In this document: one piece after another, positions 21,247 through 32,115 of the stretch
Numbering within the stretch: position 1 is the first letter of the stretch
Layout of the letters: each line of letters opens with the position of its first letter
Assembly (NCBI GenBank): GCA_903813345.2
Contig: CAIIXF020000011.1
Location: 16,723,754 to 16,787,753 of the forward strand
Source of the DNA: Owenia fusiformis
Lineage: Eukaryota > Annelida > Polychaeta > Sabellida > Oweniidae
Length of the DNA: 64,000 bases
Direction of reading: 5' to 3'
Notes under the pieces: model-generated
What the model was told of the DNA's origin: nothing
The model's database searches: none
What the model saw: only the letters and a program-made list of their open reading frames with translations
Made by a program: the position numbers and the translations under genes

Positions 21247-21866
21247 AATTCTCTATGAATACCTTCACTGCCCTTCTCACCATGCTCACCATGCTCACCA
21301 TACTCACAATATCATCCATGTTTTATGACTTAATTGCATCTTTCAACATTTCTTCCATATTTAAAATTATCTTCTGTATCGAGAGTCTGGAGATGTAAGA
21401 TCTTTAAAAAATCTTTTTAATTATCGAGGATGGGTGAATTTTTTTTTTAATTAAATGATAATATATTTCTTTAAATGCTGTGTCCAATAGATAATTTTCA
21501 AAATTAAGGCATGGATAATAGGATTAATGACCCACTGTCAAACTTGTGATCAATAAAAGTACTAGATCTTTGAGCTTTCATTGCTGTCTTTAAAATATTG
21601 TCTGTAACTAGTAGCTTTTTTACAGGAATTCTTTTTCAAGCCCCTTTCTTTAAATTCATGGTGAATTGACTCACCTTACTCACCATATAGGACCATGCTA
21701 TCTTTATATTTTTTATATTTTGTTATCCAATCACTCAGGCAGTCTTCTAAAAGATGTTGTTTTTGAGTTATAGACACATCTTGAAATTGTTTTGTGAATG
21801 ATTCCTCTGTAGAATCATAAATTTAAATTGTTATCAAATGTTTGTTTAAATGTTTGTTAGGTTACA

Positions 21867-22050
21867 TCACATAATTTTGTCTCGATTTATCTCGTTCCAG
21901 GGTTTACATTTGAATGTGTCCATCATCTGCCATATATCAAAATCTTTACATCCAAGGAGACAATATGTTGATCCAGCACTGACGAAACTGTCACTTCTGG
22001 CCTTTACCTTTTCCTGATAGAGTAAGACAAGATGTACACCTGCACTTCTT
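21867..22050 (-). CDS. Conserved hypothetical exon (QEKVKARSD…), copy B
   Basis: Same frame as 13,948-14,139: LVLLYQEKVKARSDSF, STYCLLGCKDFDIWQMM, CKPWNEINRDKIM-stop. It differs from copy A at a few residues (for example ETFQ to DTFK). Confidence 0.4.
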
Positions 22051-22310
22051 ATTTCCTTCGAATTGTCGTCTTATTGTTTCTTTGAATATTCTAATCAATA
22101 TACTGTCTCCTATGGCGTTTAAATATCAAGCAACCTGTATGGTAAATAGTAGATCCAGGGTTCTTTTTTGAAGGGCATCCAGTGTTATCAAATGTTTGTT
22201 TAAATGTTTGTATTTATAATTATTAATTCTTATGTATCCCAGATTCAACAGTACAATGAAGTCTTTTTTTGCAATTCATTTAATGATTATATATATTCGT
22301 GAAATCTATA

Positions 22311-22345
22311 CTATGCGTCTGAGGTGTTGATCCTCAGACGCATAG
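22311..22345. other. Perfect hairpin, 14-bp stem and 7-nt loop (copy B)
   Basis: ctatgcgtctgagg, loop tgttgat, cctcagacgcatag. The stem is fully paired, whereas copy A has one mismatch. Confidence 0.85.
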
Positions 22346-22482
22346 CAGAGAACTAAAGTAGTATATTATTTAGACACACTTTTTAGCCACTAAAGCAATG
22401 ACGTAAGCAGACGGCATGTACATACATGGAAATACAAGTGCAAGAAAGTGCTACATAAATATTGCATTAAGTTCTAACTTAC

Positions 22483-22628
22483 CACATGGTTGTGACCATT
22501 TTTGTACAGATGATGAGTCATTTTTGGATGATTTCGCAGTCCAGAAATTGAAACCAATTCCTATTTTCATTTCTGCTAGCAGTGCATCTTCCTTGTTTCA
22601 TTTCTGCTAATAGTGCATCTTCCTTGCC
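22483..22628 (-). CDS. Exon KEDALLAEMK…SYVQKWSQPC, copy B
   Basis: Same acceptor (22,629-22,630) and donor (GTAAGT, 22,481-22,482) as copy A. The 5' end holds two copies of a 34-bp unit (gaagatgcact..tagcagaaatgaaa), so the frame differs from A at that end and agrees after it. Confidence 0.5.
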
Positions 22629-23565
22629 CTAAGCAATCACCCAACAGACTACCTAAGAGTACAGATAGTTACATTATAAGAGAAACAAATGAGAATAGCA
22701 GGCAAAGGTGAATTTTAATTACATGATTTACACGCATTAGCTCCTATGGTAGAGTATAGACCATTAATGAACAGTCTAGTCGACCTGATGATACTCTGGC
22801 TGAAACACTGAATATACCTTACAAACTGCGTTCATATATTTTCAAAAATAATGTAACCAGAATCTCAAATCTGTTTGTATATAAGATGAATACAAGTCAC
22901 AGACTTGGAAATATAGTTTGAGGTTAGGTTGTCCTATCAAGTACTCCTAAACTGGCAACACTCAATATATAAAATTGTCATGGAATGAAAGTCTACTGAT
23001 TATTAATCTGAATGTCTGGTTGTGAGCTCCCAAACTCCATTGAGAGGACAAGGAATGACATGAAAATGAGCCCTCCCATAAAAAAGTGATTTGTGACTTA
23101 CAATGAACTGATAAAAATTAGATCTCTTGCTGGTCAGTTTAAAGGCCAAAGAGCCCAGCCTCCTTGATATGTAATATTAAATTTACAATGTTGTTCCTTG
23201 TGTTTCATGTTGTGAGAATAACAATTGGAAGTCCTAAATGCTGTAGTTTATCCTGACAATAATCCGATCTTAATTTGACAATGTCTGTTTCACAGCTAAT
23301 TTAATAAAAGTTCCAGAAAAGGATGTTCCTTGTGTGTAATGTTAACTTCTAAATATCCTTGTACAAATTGTCACATATATAGCAAATGTATTTATGAAAG
23401 AACCATTGTTGATGAGTTTTCAAATATCAAATTTGTTTATAGTTTTTGTACAGACTTGACAAGCTAGTGTTCTAGATTGATCAGGCATTTACATTGTAAT
23501 TGTGAAATGTATAAAATGAATCACTCCTCCCTGTCCATAATGCCTTGGGGTGGAGTCAAACTTAC

Positions 23566-23697
23566 AAGATCTGGTTCAGTTGGAGAGTGGGATATCCTCC
23601 CTTCCTTGATAAATGTCATTGTAGTTCTAGCTTGATGGTTCAGTTGAGTGTTTCTTTTCATGGAATATTCACCAGGAATCACTTGATATCCCTCTAA
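23566..23697 (-). CDS. Exon LEGYQVIPGEYSM…, copy B
   Basis: The donor CTT|GTAAGT (23,564-23,565) is strong. The frame LEGYQVIPGEYSMKRN, HQARTTMTFIKEGRI is open. The acceptor side differs from copy A (catcaattag instead of tattttcag). Confidence 0.5.
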
Positions 23698-23994
23698 TTG
23701 ATGGGTACAAGATTCAAAGATATTGTCTCTTATGTGAATTACAGCAGGGAAATATTTTGATGTTATTCAGGAAAGATACAAATCGAGTTATATTTCTTTT
23801 TATCTACCCTTAAATAGACAATATATGCCATTTTCTCGTGTCTGAAACAAAAATACACTAACTTTTAGCTTCTGAGTGATTGATATTAGAGAAATTACAA
23901 AATTTCAAAAATTCGAAAAAATACATGATTCTGAAAAAATGGCGTGTAAATTTATATAGAGTTAGTCCATATGAATTATGTGTGTTATGAAACA

Positions 23995-24095
23995 ATATTC
24001 ACCAGCATATTTATTCAAGATCTTTCATCAACTCATTTTCTTCCGCCGCCAGCTTTTTGAGAATTGATATAGTCTCATCATCAATTTGATTATAA
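23995..24095 (-). CDS. Short C-terminal frame IDDETISILKKLAAEENELM
   Basis: The frame NQIDDETISILKKLAAEENE then LMKDLE-stop is shared with copy A (about 16,042-16,125, ISILQNLVAEENELMKDLE). The stop codon is at the same place but is TAA in B and TGA in A, which hints at a real C-terminus, an amphipathic helix. The upstream exon border is unclear. Confidence 0.35.
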
Positions 24096-24615
24096 TGTAG
24101 TAATATTGCACTTCATACCCAGTTAATGTCACAAAGATAAGCAAAGGTGAAGTTTAAAGTAATATATATTTTATTTACAAGTTCCAAAAAGTGTATTCTT
24201 TAACATGTTTTTCAGTTTATTGATATTCAATCTAAAGTAGAGTTTTAAATTGTGAAATCCTAGTTGTTTCTAAATTATTCCACATATAAACATGCATTCA
24301 AGATTGAATAGTATCTTTTAAATAAATGATTAATTGAATATTCAAGTTTCAAAACAACAATGATTTTGAAAATAGTTTTGTCATGCAAGAATAACAAGAA
24401 TTAAAGTGTATTTTATATAGTTCATCGCCCAAAGAAAGCCAAAGATGAATTATCAAACTCAGATGTATATTGAAGAATAAATTCCAAAGTTGTGTTTAGG
24501 TAACTATATTTCTTTAAAGTCAAAGTACTATTCTGAGTTTTCTTTCAAATATATTTCTACTAAAGAAACTGCTTAAGTTTTGTTCTTCTTCTTTATCTGA
24601 AAAAAATTAACTTAC

Positions 24616-24700
24616 AGTTTTTTATATTTCCTATTTCCTTCCTGTTTCCTTGATAATTTTATTTTAATGTGACATTTTTGATTTGATGTTGTGAGACACA
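24616..24700 (-). other. Untranslated first exon, copy B
   Basis: Same layout as 16,649-16,727, ending at ACT|GTAAGTT (24,614-24,615). Confidence 0.5.
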
Positions 24701-24728
24701 GTTCTGAGGATTTAATGTAAAATTGTCT

Positions 24729-24736
24729 CTTTTATA
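24729..24736 (-). promoter_or_regulatory. TATA box, copy B
   Basis: gggg-TATAAAAG-agac on the minus strand, at the same distance from the conserved donor as in copy A. Confidence 0.6.
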
Positions 24737-25553
24737 CCCCAAATTTTGAAATGGGCAGAGCCGAAAAAGAGGTCTTATCCAATTAAATCTAAAGAATAAC
24801 CATTAACTCAGCCGAAAATATGTGTGAAATTTTCAAAATTATATAAGGATAATATATATATAATAATATAGAATGTACGACCTCTAATTATTGATAATTG
24901 AGTAATTAGTACTAAAACACACCATTAATAATTCATTTTACATTGTTGATTTTCTACTGTCAGATTTAACTTTTGCATCCTGTAAATAGGAAAACATATC
25001 ACCACATCATTTATCCAAAATCAAAATTCTTCCAAAGTGTGTAATCTATCATCCTACGTCAAAAGTTGCTTGGCCCACCTCTTAACGCTATCCTCTTCTC
25101 TATAGGTTACATTATAGCACTATCAGCTCCAGGGTGTATGACAGTTTTAACAGCATACAACAGATTGTTTCTAGACAGATTCTCACATGATCTGCGCAAT
25201 CTCACATAATTTATGCATTGCTTAGCATCATTGCAGATGAAGGATATATTTACTTTAATCCATTGAAAAGTAAACATATTTGTATTATTGACAGATTAAT
25301 ATTGTTATAATTTACTTATTGTGAAGTAAGATTCATGGAATTCGCCTTCTGAAAACTATTTTTATTTTACAAACATGCAGTTATACTGTTTGTCAATAAT
25401 CTTGTTAAAGACTTATTCTTCAACTTTAAACATGCAATGTGTTAGTCAAGATTATGAGTCCTTCTCTGTAAGTAATCCTTACATTACCTTAAATATTCTC
25501 ACAATTATATGCTATTATACAAGGGCCGATCAATACATTTGCTACTTCTTGCT

Positions 25554-25559
25554 TTATTT
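25554..25559 (-). terminator. Poly-A signal AATAAA, unit ending at 25.69 kb
   Basis: AATAAA on the minus strand about 130 nt after the stop of the two-finger exon, as in copy A. Confidence 0.5.
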
Positions 25560-25686
25560 TCTTTAGATTTACTTATCTCCATTGAAACCTTGCACAGACA
25601 TGAAATGAGGAGTTCTGCATCTTATAGGTCATTTTATGAAACCATATTGATCAGGTATATCTTGCTCTTACAGTAGTCACTCTAAA

Positions 25687-26303
25687 TCACTCATAATCAC
25701 AATGATCCAAAAAGGTATGTCGAAAGAAAGTTGGTCCGTCATTAAATATTTTCTTACAGCTCGAGCATTTAAAAGGGATATTGGTATCATGAAGACTTTT
25801 ATGTAGTATATATGTAACATTGTCTTTAATTTTTATTTCACAAGTGTTACAATGAAGATAATGTTGTTCAAGGGTTCCAGTTGAGTTATTTATATCCATA
25901 GGATGAGCCCAGGGTCCGTTCGATGGATCTGTGGCTGTAAATGTTCCTCCCACATTTGATATCAGAGTGTCAATATCTGAAGATGTGATAACCTGTGGAT
26001 TCCAGGATTCATTGGTGGGGAACAGCATGGTTGTCGGTGCTGTCGTTCTGTCTGATGTAACACTAGAATTCGACACATATCTCAAATAGAGAATGATGTT
26101 CTCTTTATACTAGCATTCTCCACCTGAGTATTCATAGGCATAGTTGTTGGGACTTGTAAAAACGTGGACGACGGCGTTCCTCCAGGTGTAACCATCTGTG
26201 AGGGTGAGGGTGAGGGGGACGATATTCCTTGTATATTACTAGTCATCCCCTGAGTGTTCATAGGAACTGTTGTTTCAACTTGTATAAATGTGGGGAATGG
26301 CAT
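25687..26303 (-). CDS. Ser/Thr/Pro-rich protein ending in two C2H2-like fingers, copy B
   Basis: Two overlapping frames. The upper (26,082-26,303) has TVPMNTQG, GISSPSPSPSQMV, GGTPSSTFLQV and MPMNTQVE repeats. The lower (25,687-26,085, 132 codons) has a Ser/Thr-rich lead and two finger-like units, LHCNTCEIKIKD…H…H and FKCSSCKKIFND…H. A short deletion near 26,085 compared with copy A puts the two in different frames. The finger part is nearly identical to copy A, with mostly single-residue changes. Function unknown; nucleic-acid binding is the natural guess. Confidence 0.5.
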
Positions 26304-26477
26304 TGCCCCAGTTATTCCTATCTGAGTATTGACAAATACCTCAGTTCCTCATGACAGCTATCATCCCACTTGTAGCGTACTTGTTTCTCACAAAGTTTAT
26401 GCAATGGTCATGCATCATTTGCGAATCCTTTTACGAATTTCCGATAATATGAGCACAATCCAACAAAGCTTCGAAAT

Positions 26478-26593
26478 GAGAGAGTGGGCCATCCTCCCTT
26501 CCTTGATAAATGTCATTGGAATTCTAGCCTGATTGATAAGTTGAGTGTTTCTTTCCATGGAATATTCACCAGGAATCACTTGATATCCCTCTA
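26478..26593 (-). pseudogene. Truncated exon IKEGRI/GEYSMERN, fourth copy
   Basis: It matches 23,590-23,697 and then joins, at 26,478, the sequence that in copy A continues at 19,355. It marks the outer breakpoint of the duplication. Confidence 0.6.
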
Positions 26594-26599
26594 TTTGAT

Positions 26600-27190
26600 G
26601 GGTACAAGATTGGAATGCACGTTATCTTATACTTAATTGTGAGGGAGCGTAATTATTTTTAACAAAATGTTGTTCTTTTATCGTGTTATTGTGTTGTGTT
26701 ATTGTAGACTTCAACTTTAGTTCATATGCAACAACAAAGTCCACTATATAAGTTTCCAGTTATTTATTTAATGTGTCCAAATATAGATCTACAATCCTAT
26801 TACAGTTTTCAACTTTTTCAATAATCACTTTCAAATCTGTATTCGGTCTCTCGCTCCAAACCCTCCAAATATCTTTCAAGCTCAAGAAAAGCAAAGATGT
26901 TTAAAGAAGCAGGTCAACACCTCTCCGAAGTTTAGGAAACTTAACTGGCCAAAGCAATATACAAAAACATATCCTCCTGCAATTTCGCACCAAACTGACT
27001 TTTACCAAAACGTGGTGTCACTTACCTTACAATTCACTTACCTTTTATAATTTCCTACATTTATATTTCACAGATATAACATGAAATGACACCCTAGAAA
27101 TGCAAGCAAATCTAGGGTCTTGGTCTTTTACTCTTTTGCTATAATACCTGATGCTTTATTCCTACAAGACTGTTTCCGAATGTTTCCTTA
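26600..27190. other. No gene seen
   Basis: AT-rich intergenic or intron sequence; no splice-bounded open frame found. Confidence 0.5.
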
Positions 27191-27194
27191 ATCA

Positions 27195-27484
27195 CCTAAA
27201 AGGACTATTATGTATCGGGCCAAAATATGGAGTAGTGTTAGTCAGATCATGCAGCTGAAGAAGACGTTCATGATAAAACTTCCAACACTTAGGGTAACAA
27301 CATTTACCACAAAAGTATTTCACCCAAACAACATCCATCTTCCATTTAGTGTTAAACAAGTGTATTTTAAACCGCTTGAAATTCAAAGTACTAGCTGTTT
27401 TTAATATATATGTGGGCAAACGAGTGTCCAGTAACAACTGTTTGGCCACCTTCCCATAACTTAGTCTGACCAATATATTAAATG
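27195..27484 (-). CDS. BTB-like host exon, 3' part (after the LINE)
   Basis: Directly after the second target-duplication copy the minus strand stays open in the same frame as the 5' part: TFNILVRLSYGKVAKQ, then a Cys-rich stretch YFCGKCCYPKCWKFYHERLL…H that could bind zinc. A donor (TTTTAG|GTGATT) lies at 27,193-27,194. With the LINE removed, host sequence 28,630-28,296 and 27,484-27,195 would make one exon of about 625 bp. The gene is probably disrupted in this haplotype. Confidence 0.5.
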
Positions 27485-27494
27485 TACCTAAATT

Positions 27495-28295
27495 TTTTTT
27501 TTAATCATTTTATTTAGCCTAGGGTTTACAGTTTACACTATTACATCCCCTAGGGGTCTACATATAAAATTTTTAGATGTCATGCAATAGGTTAGACAGT
27601 TTTATATGGTTATAAGAATCTCTGAGTGTCTCTGATGAATGTCTGGACATGATTAAATAGAGTGCAGTTGTCAATGAATGAAGAATCTTTGTTTCCATGG
27701 ATAATATGATTCAGAAGATTAAGTCTATTGGTTACAGCTATGTTCCCTAATTCCCTGAAAAGAGTTGTTCTTTGGGCAACATAGAGGGGACAGTCAAGAA
27801 AATAATGAAGTGGTGTCTCTTGTGCGAAACCACAAGCACAATGTTTGAATTCTATGAGGTTGTAAGAGAAACGTTGATGGTTTAAAGCACTGAGACCCAT
27901 GCGGATTCTCCCATGATTAATTGCAGATTTGCTGGCTTTTAATGAGTAAAGTTTATTTTTGCTTTTGCAAATAGAATGTTTAAGTTTATATTTAAATAGA
28001 GGGAGATAACCAATGTTCCTAAACTGTTGTTCAAGGTTGTTCCATATTCTAATGGCATTTGGAAGAAACGACTTGTAATTAATGTTAAGTCTGCAGAAGG
28101 GTATATTGAAAGAATTTTGGTTTCTTAAGCTATATCTGGTCTGCTTTTGGGAGAGAGGGGTTAAGAGGTCAGTCAAATAAAGCGGGGCATTTTGATAAAC
28201 CATTTTATGGAAAATGGTGGTAATATGTAATTGTCTTCTGGTTTTGAGTGAGTCCCAGCCAAGTTCATTCAAAATGTCATTATATTTAGTATGTC
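27495..28295 (-). mobile_element. 5'-truncated LINE insertion, 801 bp, with target duplication
   Basis: Both edges show tacctaaatt (plus strand, 27,485-27,494 and 28,296-28,305), and the 3' end has an A-run, as expected for target-primed reverse transcription. The coding part is the C-terminus of a LINE ORF2: ILNELGWDSLKTRRQ, then YSLRNQNSF, SFLPNAIRIWNNLE, RIRMGLSALNHQRF and CACGFAQETPLHYFLDCP (the terminal zinc-binding region). The frame is still open to its stop near 27,610, so the insertion is young compared with the other LINE scraps here. Confidence 0.85.
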
Positions 28296-28630
28296 TACCT
28301 AAATTAGCTACCATAGCCTCATAATCATTGTACCTAACATGATCTAATAACTCAGTGTCCGACAATTGTAAGTATGACCACAAATTTAACAGGGTGAATA
28401 AATCAAAAGACCTAAAACGACGGCCTGAAATAAGGACCTCACATATTTCTTGGAAATCTTCATATACAAAACATTGAAGGTTCACTCTCCTAGTAGCTAC
28501 AAAGTAATCTTGCCTGCCCTCATATTTCAGGATGGTCTTCAAAAACTCAGACATCCAGAATAAAACATGGTCTGACCCCAATATCACCCTCTTCTCATCG
28601 ACCAACTCAACTTGTAATAGTGGCATGTCT
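28296..28630 (-). CDS. BTB-like host exon, 5' part (before the LINE)
   Basis: A textbook acceptor (tgttttttctttcgtag, 28,631-28,632) opens the exon. The product DMPLLQVELVDEKRVILG, VLFWMSEFLKTIL, VNLQCFVYEDFQEICEVLI and LLNLWSYLQLSDTELLDHV follows the strand-helix order of a BTB/POZ domain (dimerisation or Cullin-3 adaptor fold). Key hydrophobic positions fit, but the match is by eye. The frame runs into the LINE without a stop, giving a chance 349-codon fusion frame (27,610-28,659) that an automatic annotator would call one gene. Confidence 0.45.
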
Positions 28631-28724
28631 CTACGAAAGAAAAAACAGACAAAATTCATAAATCATAATTTGTCACAATTATGATAGACCCCAATAACTG
28701 CCAGGTGACGGCTTCCCCACTAGT

Positions 28725-29108
28725 CTATGGGCCCATGTTGCTGACGTCCAGACCTTCTGCTCCAGCAGTTTTTTCATAGTCATCTAAGAGTGACTGTACA
28801 CTGAAGAGGACATCTGACACCGCCACTGATGCATCAGCATTGTTGCCCCATATGGGATCTTTTTGATCCTTGGGCTCCACCTTCACATCAGCAATTGCCA
28901 TTTGGTTCCCCGACGTCCCCGCAACATCTACTTTTACCACTGTCTCTTTCTTTTCACCAGTAGCGTAAATTTGGTTCCCTGACCTTCCAGCAACATCTAC
29001 TTTCATCACTGTCTCCTTCCTTGCACCCATGGTGGGGGTTTTGTTCCTCGTCATTGCAGCCTCAGCCCTCACTGCTGATATCCGCAGAAACCCGCTCTCT
29101 GCATTCCT
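28725..29108 (-). CDS. Probable exon with a repeated KVDVAG unit
   Basis: The acceptor tttttattttatttcag (29,109-29,110) opens a frame with a duplicated unit of about 25 residues (KETVMKVDVAGRSGNQ and KETVVKVDVAGTSGNQ). An acidic region follows (DVKVEPKDQKDP, then VQSLLDDYEKTAGAEG). VKVEP resembles a sumoylation motif. It lies about 100 bp upstream of the BTB-like exon on the same strand and may belong to the same gene, but no sure donor was found. It directly follows the Ty3/gypsy fossil, so origin from that element is also possible. Confidence 0.45.
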   Translation of the reverse strand, partial: RNAESGFLRISAVRAEAAMTRNKTPTMGARKETVMKVDVAGRSGNQIYATGEKKETVVKVDVAGTSGNQMAIADVKVEPKDQKDPIWGNNADASVAVSDVLFSVQSLLDDYEKTAGAEGLDVSNMGP

Positions 29109-29285
29109 GAAATAAAATAAAAACATTCAAGAACAAGCACATCCTTCTCTCTATCCCTGTGTAAACACTTACACCTGGACAGCTCAAAAGATCTCGTCAC
29201 TTCTGTACCATAAGATATAAAAATATAAAGTAAAATAATTATTAATACATGGCTAATATGCATTTTGACTCCTTCATCATAAGTC

Positions 29286-31016
29286 CTAATACATCTCATA
29301 CTTGTCTAGCCATCCCGGTTTCTTGCACACTTGGGCTCCTTTTCCGAGACCCTTTTTCAAGCGATCATGGTGAATTACTCTCTTATCCTTTTCATTAATT
29401 TTGATGAGGTAACATAAGTCATCTATTTTTTCCATCGCCTCATTTGGGCCATGCCACTTAAGTACGAATTTTGGCGTTTGATCCACTTTCCTAGCCGAAT
29501 ATGTACCCAAACTAGTGAACCCTGGTCATATATTTTGGTATAACAATCACTACCCAACCCTCCTTGCTCAATCTCAGGAGGAGGCACGAGTAAAAGATCA
29601 ACAGAGGTCCTTACCTCTCTCCCATACATCAAAAAATTGGGGCTATAACCGGTCGACGCATGAACTGAGAATATCGATTGCCAACCTCTCTAAAGGAGCA
29701 CCCACATTGTACTGCTTCATTGGAGTCTTATTTTTGCGATTAGGTGGATTCCGCCTTTGACATATCTCACATTCTGCTGCCCAACTGCCACATCTGCTTT
29801 GAATCCAACCCAATATACAACATTCCCTTCTCAAGTTTCATCCTATTCCACTGTGCCCAATATTGCTCCAAGGTAAGTGACTTATTTGAAAGTTCAGACC
29901 ACTCAGGTCTTACTCCATTTGAGAGCCATCCTATCAAGGTTGCCAAGACATCATCCTTCTGTAGTGATTCATTATATTCCTTAGGGGTAATGCCAGGAGC
30001 CCAATTTGAGCCAGAAACTGTAATATTCCACAAGGTGGAGAAGAATCATTTGCTCAAAAGACAACATCAAGACTTCCAACTTGTAATCCCTCTTCAGATT
30101 CTCCATAACCTGCTTAGAGACTCTACTCAAGTTTTTTTGCATTTCACAGTAAGAACAATCTTCACAAGGCCTTCTAGACAAGCCATCTGCATTCAAGTGT
30201 TTAGTACCAGCTCAATGTTCTATCTTGAAGTCATACTGCCCCAACCTTTCCATCCACCTAGGCAATTGGCCCTCTGGTTGTTTGAAATGCTTCAACCAAG
30301 TCAAAGCTCCATGATCAGTTCAAACCCTAAAGTGACTGCCATAAAGATAATGATGAAAGACCTTCACAGCTCTGACAATTGCTAAAAGTTCAAGCCTGAT
30401 GACATAATAGTTTCTTTCCATTTTACCCAGAGACTTACTATCATGACTAAGGACCTTGACCTCACCGTCGACTTCCTGTTGAAGTACAGCACCAACCTGG
30501 CAAGCAATAGCATCAGTGTCAAGAATGAACTCTTTTGATTTATCAGGAAAATTCAGCAAAGGCTTTTTGACAATCAGAATCCCAATTAAAGCGAACACCC
30601 TTCTCAATGAATTTATACAAAGGCCTGGCTCTACCAGAAAAGTCCTTGATAAATTTTCCGTAATAGGAACAGTAACCCACAAAAGATTGAATTTGTTTGA
30701 CAGTTCTTGGCACGGGCCACCAAACAATAGATTCAGTTTTCTTTGGATTAATACGCAACACTTGTTTAGAGACAATATGGCCTAGATATGACACTTCCTT
30801 TTGGAACAGATTACATTTTTTCGGGGAAAGCTTCAGACCTGCCCCCCTCATCCGGTCAAATACACTCCCTAGTTTATCAAAATGACTCTGAACATCCTTG
30901 CTGAATACAACGATATCATCCACAAACAAGACTCTGGGGAAAGTCCAGCAAGGACACATTCCATCAAATGCTGAAAAGTGGCTGGTGCATTAACCAGACC
31001 AAGAGGCTTTTATTGA
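29286..31016 (-). mobile_element. Ty3/gypsy pol fossil
   Basis: The parts run in the usual order on the minus strand: reverse transcriptase end (GLVNAPATFQHLME, FVDDIVVFSKD, KLSPKKCNLFQKEVSYLGHI), RNase H (FILDTDAIACQVGAVLQQE, then ELLAIVRAVKVFHHYLYG), the NADGLSRRP linker, the integrase zinc region (CEICQRRN) and the integrase C-terminal end (WHGPNEAMEKI, VIHHDRLKKG). It is broken (roughly six to eight breaks). Gag, protease, the first part of RT and both LTRs are not seen. It is clearly Metaviridae-type and old. Confidence 0.9.
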
Positions 31017-31990
31017 CTTGAAACAGTAGTAGATTTAATTAGTCAAAGTAAGGAGGAGGTTAAGTGAAATGGGCAAAAAGGGCTTGGGAACTAGCGAGGC
31101 TCCTGGGAGTTTTGTCCTTATGTGATAATTAAACCAAGAAAAACATTTGTCATTAATAATGAGAAGTAGACCGTCTGAAAACATGGGACTTGTTTAGTAG
31201 TCTACATGGTTAGCAGTACTGGTGAGAAAACCATCTTGCAAGAAAAATATATTTTAAGGATAAAAGCGCAAATGCCAAAAGGGAGGGGTGACTAAAAACT
31301 AAAAAAACTAAAAAAAACTTATAAACCCAACAAGAAACAAACTGTTAAGTGTAAATCTGTCATAAGAAAAGTAGACCCTATATATCCCAAAACCATGACA
31401 CTGGTGTTAAGCAGTGTACTTTTAGTTGGTCAAAGTCTGTTGACCTACAATGATTATCTCAGCCAGAATTAGAAATGTAAACAAAAACCACAAGCTCTGG
31501 CTAACTGCTTAACACTAAGCAGCATTGGGCTCTATTCATGTGCTATGTTGCTTGTTAGTTTCTAAAAATCTAGAGAGGTGTTTCCCCAACATCTTAGATA
31601 ATCAATGTAATATTAAGAAACAGCATGAAATTAAAGTGATGATTACAGTCTTAAGTAATTGCAAATGGAATTTAATGTCATGGTTTTATTACCCTTCAAT
31701 CTTTCAAGATCATTAGTCTGATTTCTACAAGATAAACACATGCAGGTTAATAATGCAATTAAATTGTACTCACTAAATGATGACTTTTATATAACTTTTG
31801 ATTTCTTTAATATCTGTCTTTGTTTCACTGTTTGAATGTTTATATATAAGTCTGGCTCTTGGGATATAAGGTGTTCTGCCATAGTGCATGCTAGTCTATT
31901 TAATTTGTTTTTTATTCCTTAGAATCGTACTCCAAGCTCATTGAATTGTTTGTGCAGACTTTCAATTCCCTGCTCACTGTGGAGTCCCAT
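31017..31990. other. No gene seen
   Basis: AT-rich sequence with A-runs near 31,290-31,320; nothing recognised between two gypsy fossils. Confidence 0.5.
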
Positions 31991-31994
31991 CCCA

Positions 31995-32115
31995 TACTTC
32001 CATTTTTCAATCACCTCATATGGGCCATGCCACTTAAGTGTGAATTTTGGCATTTGGCCCACTTTCACAGCCGGAGTATATACCCAAACTAATTCTTTGA
32101 ATTCTTCTGATATTT
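31995..32115 (-). mobile_element. Ty3/gypsy fossil scrap (integrase C-terminal end)
   Basis: Matches 29,436-29,515 of the larger fossil (shared cc.catatgggccatgcc-type stretch) and reads FTLKWHGPYEVIEK, the end of a gypsy integrase. It is broken and isolated. It stands as a second copy of the same family. Confidence 0.75.

Larger units (their letters stand above)
20870..26480 (-). repeat. Large tandem duplication, copy B
   Basis: Partner of 12,960-19,360. It lacks the ~870-bp segment with the foldback element and the second 151-bp repeat. It contains about 230 bp near 23,700-23,930 not seen in A. The first ~170 bp are closer to copy C (9.57 kb) than to copy A. Confidence 0.9.

Noticed and set aside
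27610-28659. A 349-codon single gene
   Set aside because: It is a chance fusion of a host BTB-like exon and a LINE insertion bounded by a target duplication.
29744-30385. Plus-strand 213-codon frame
   Set aside because: Antisense shadow of the Ty3/gypsy pol fossil; no features of its own.
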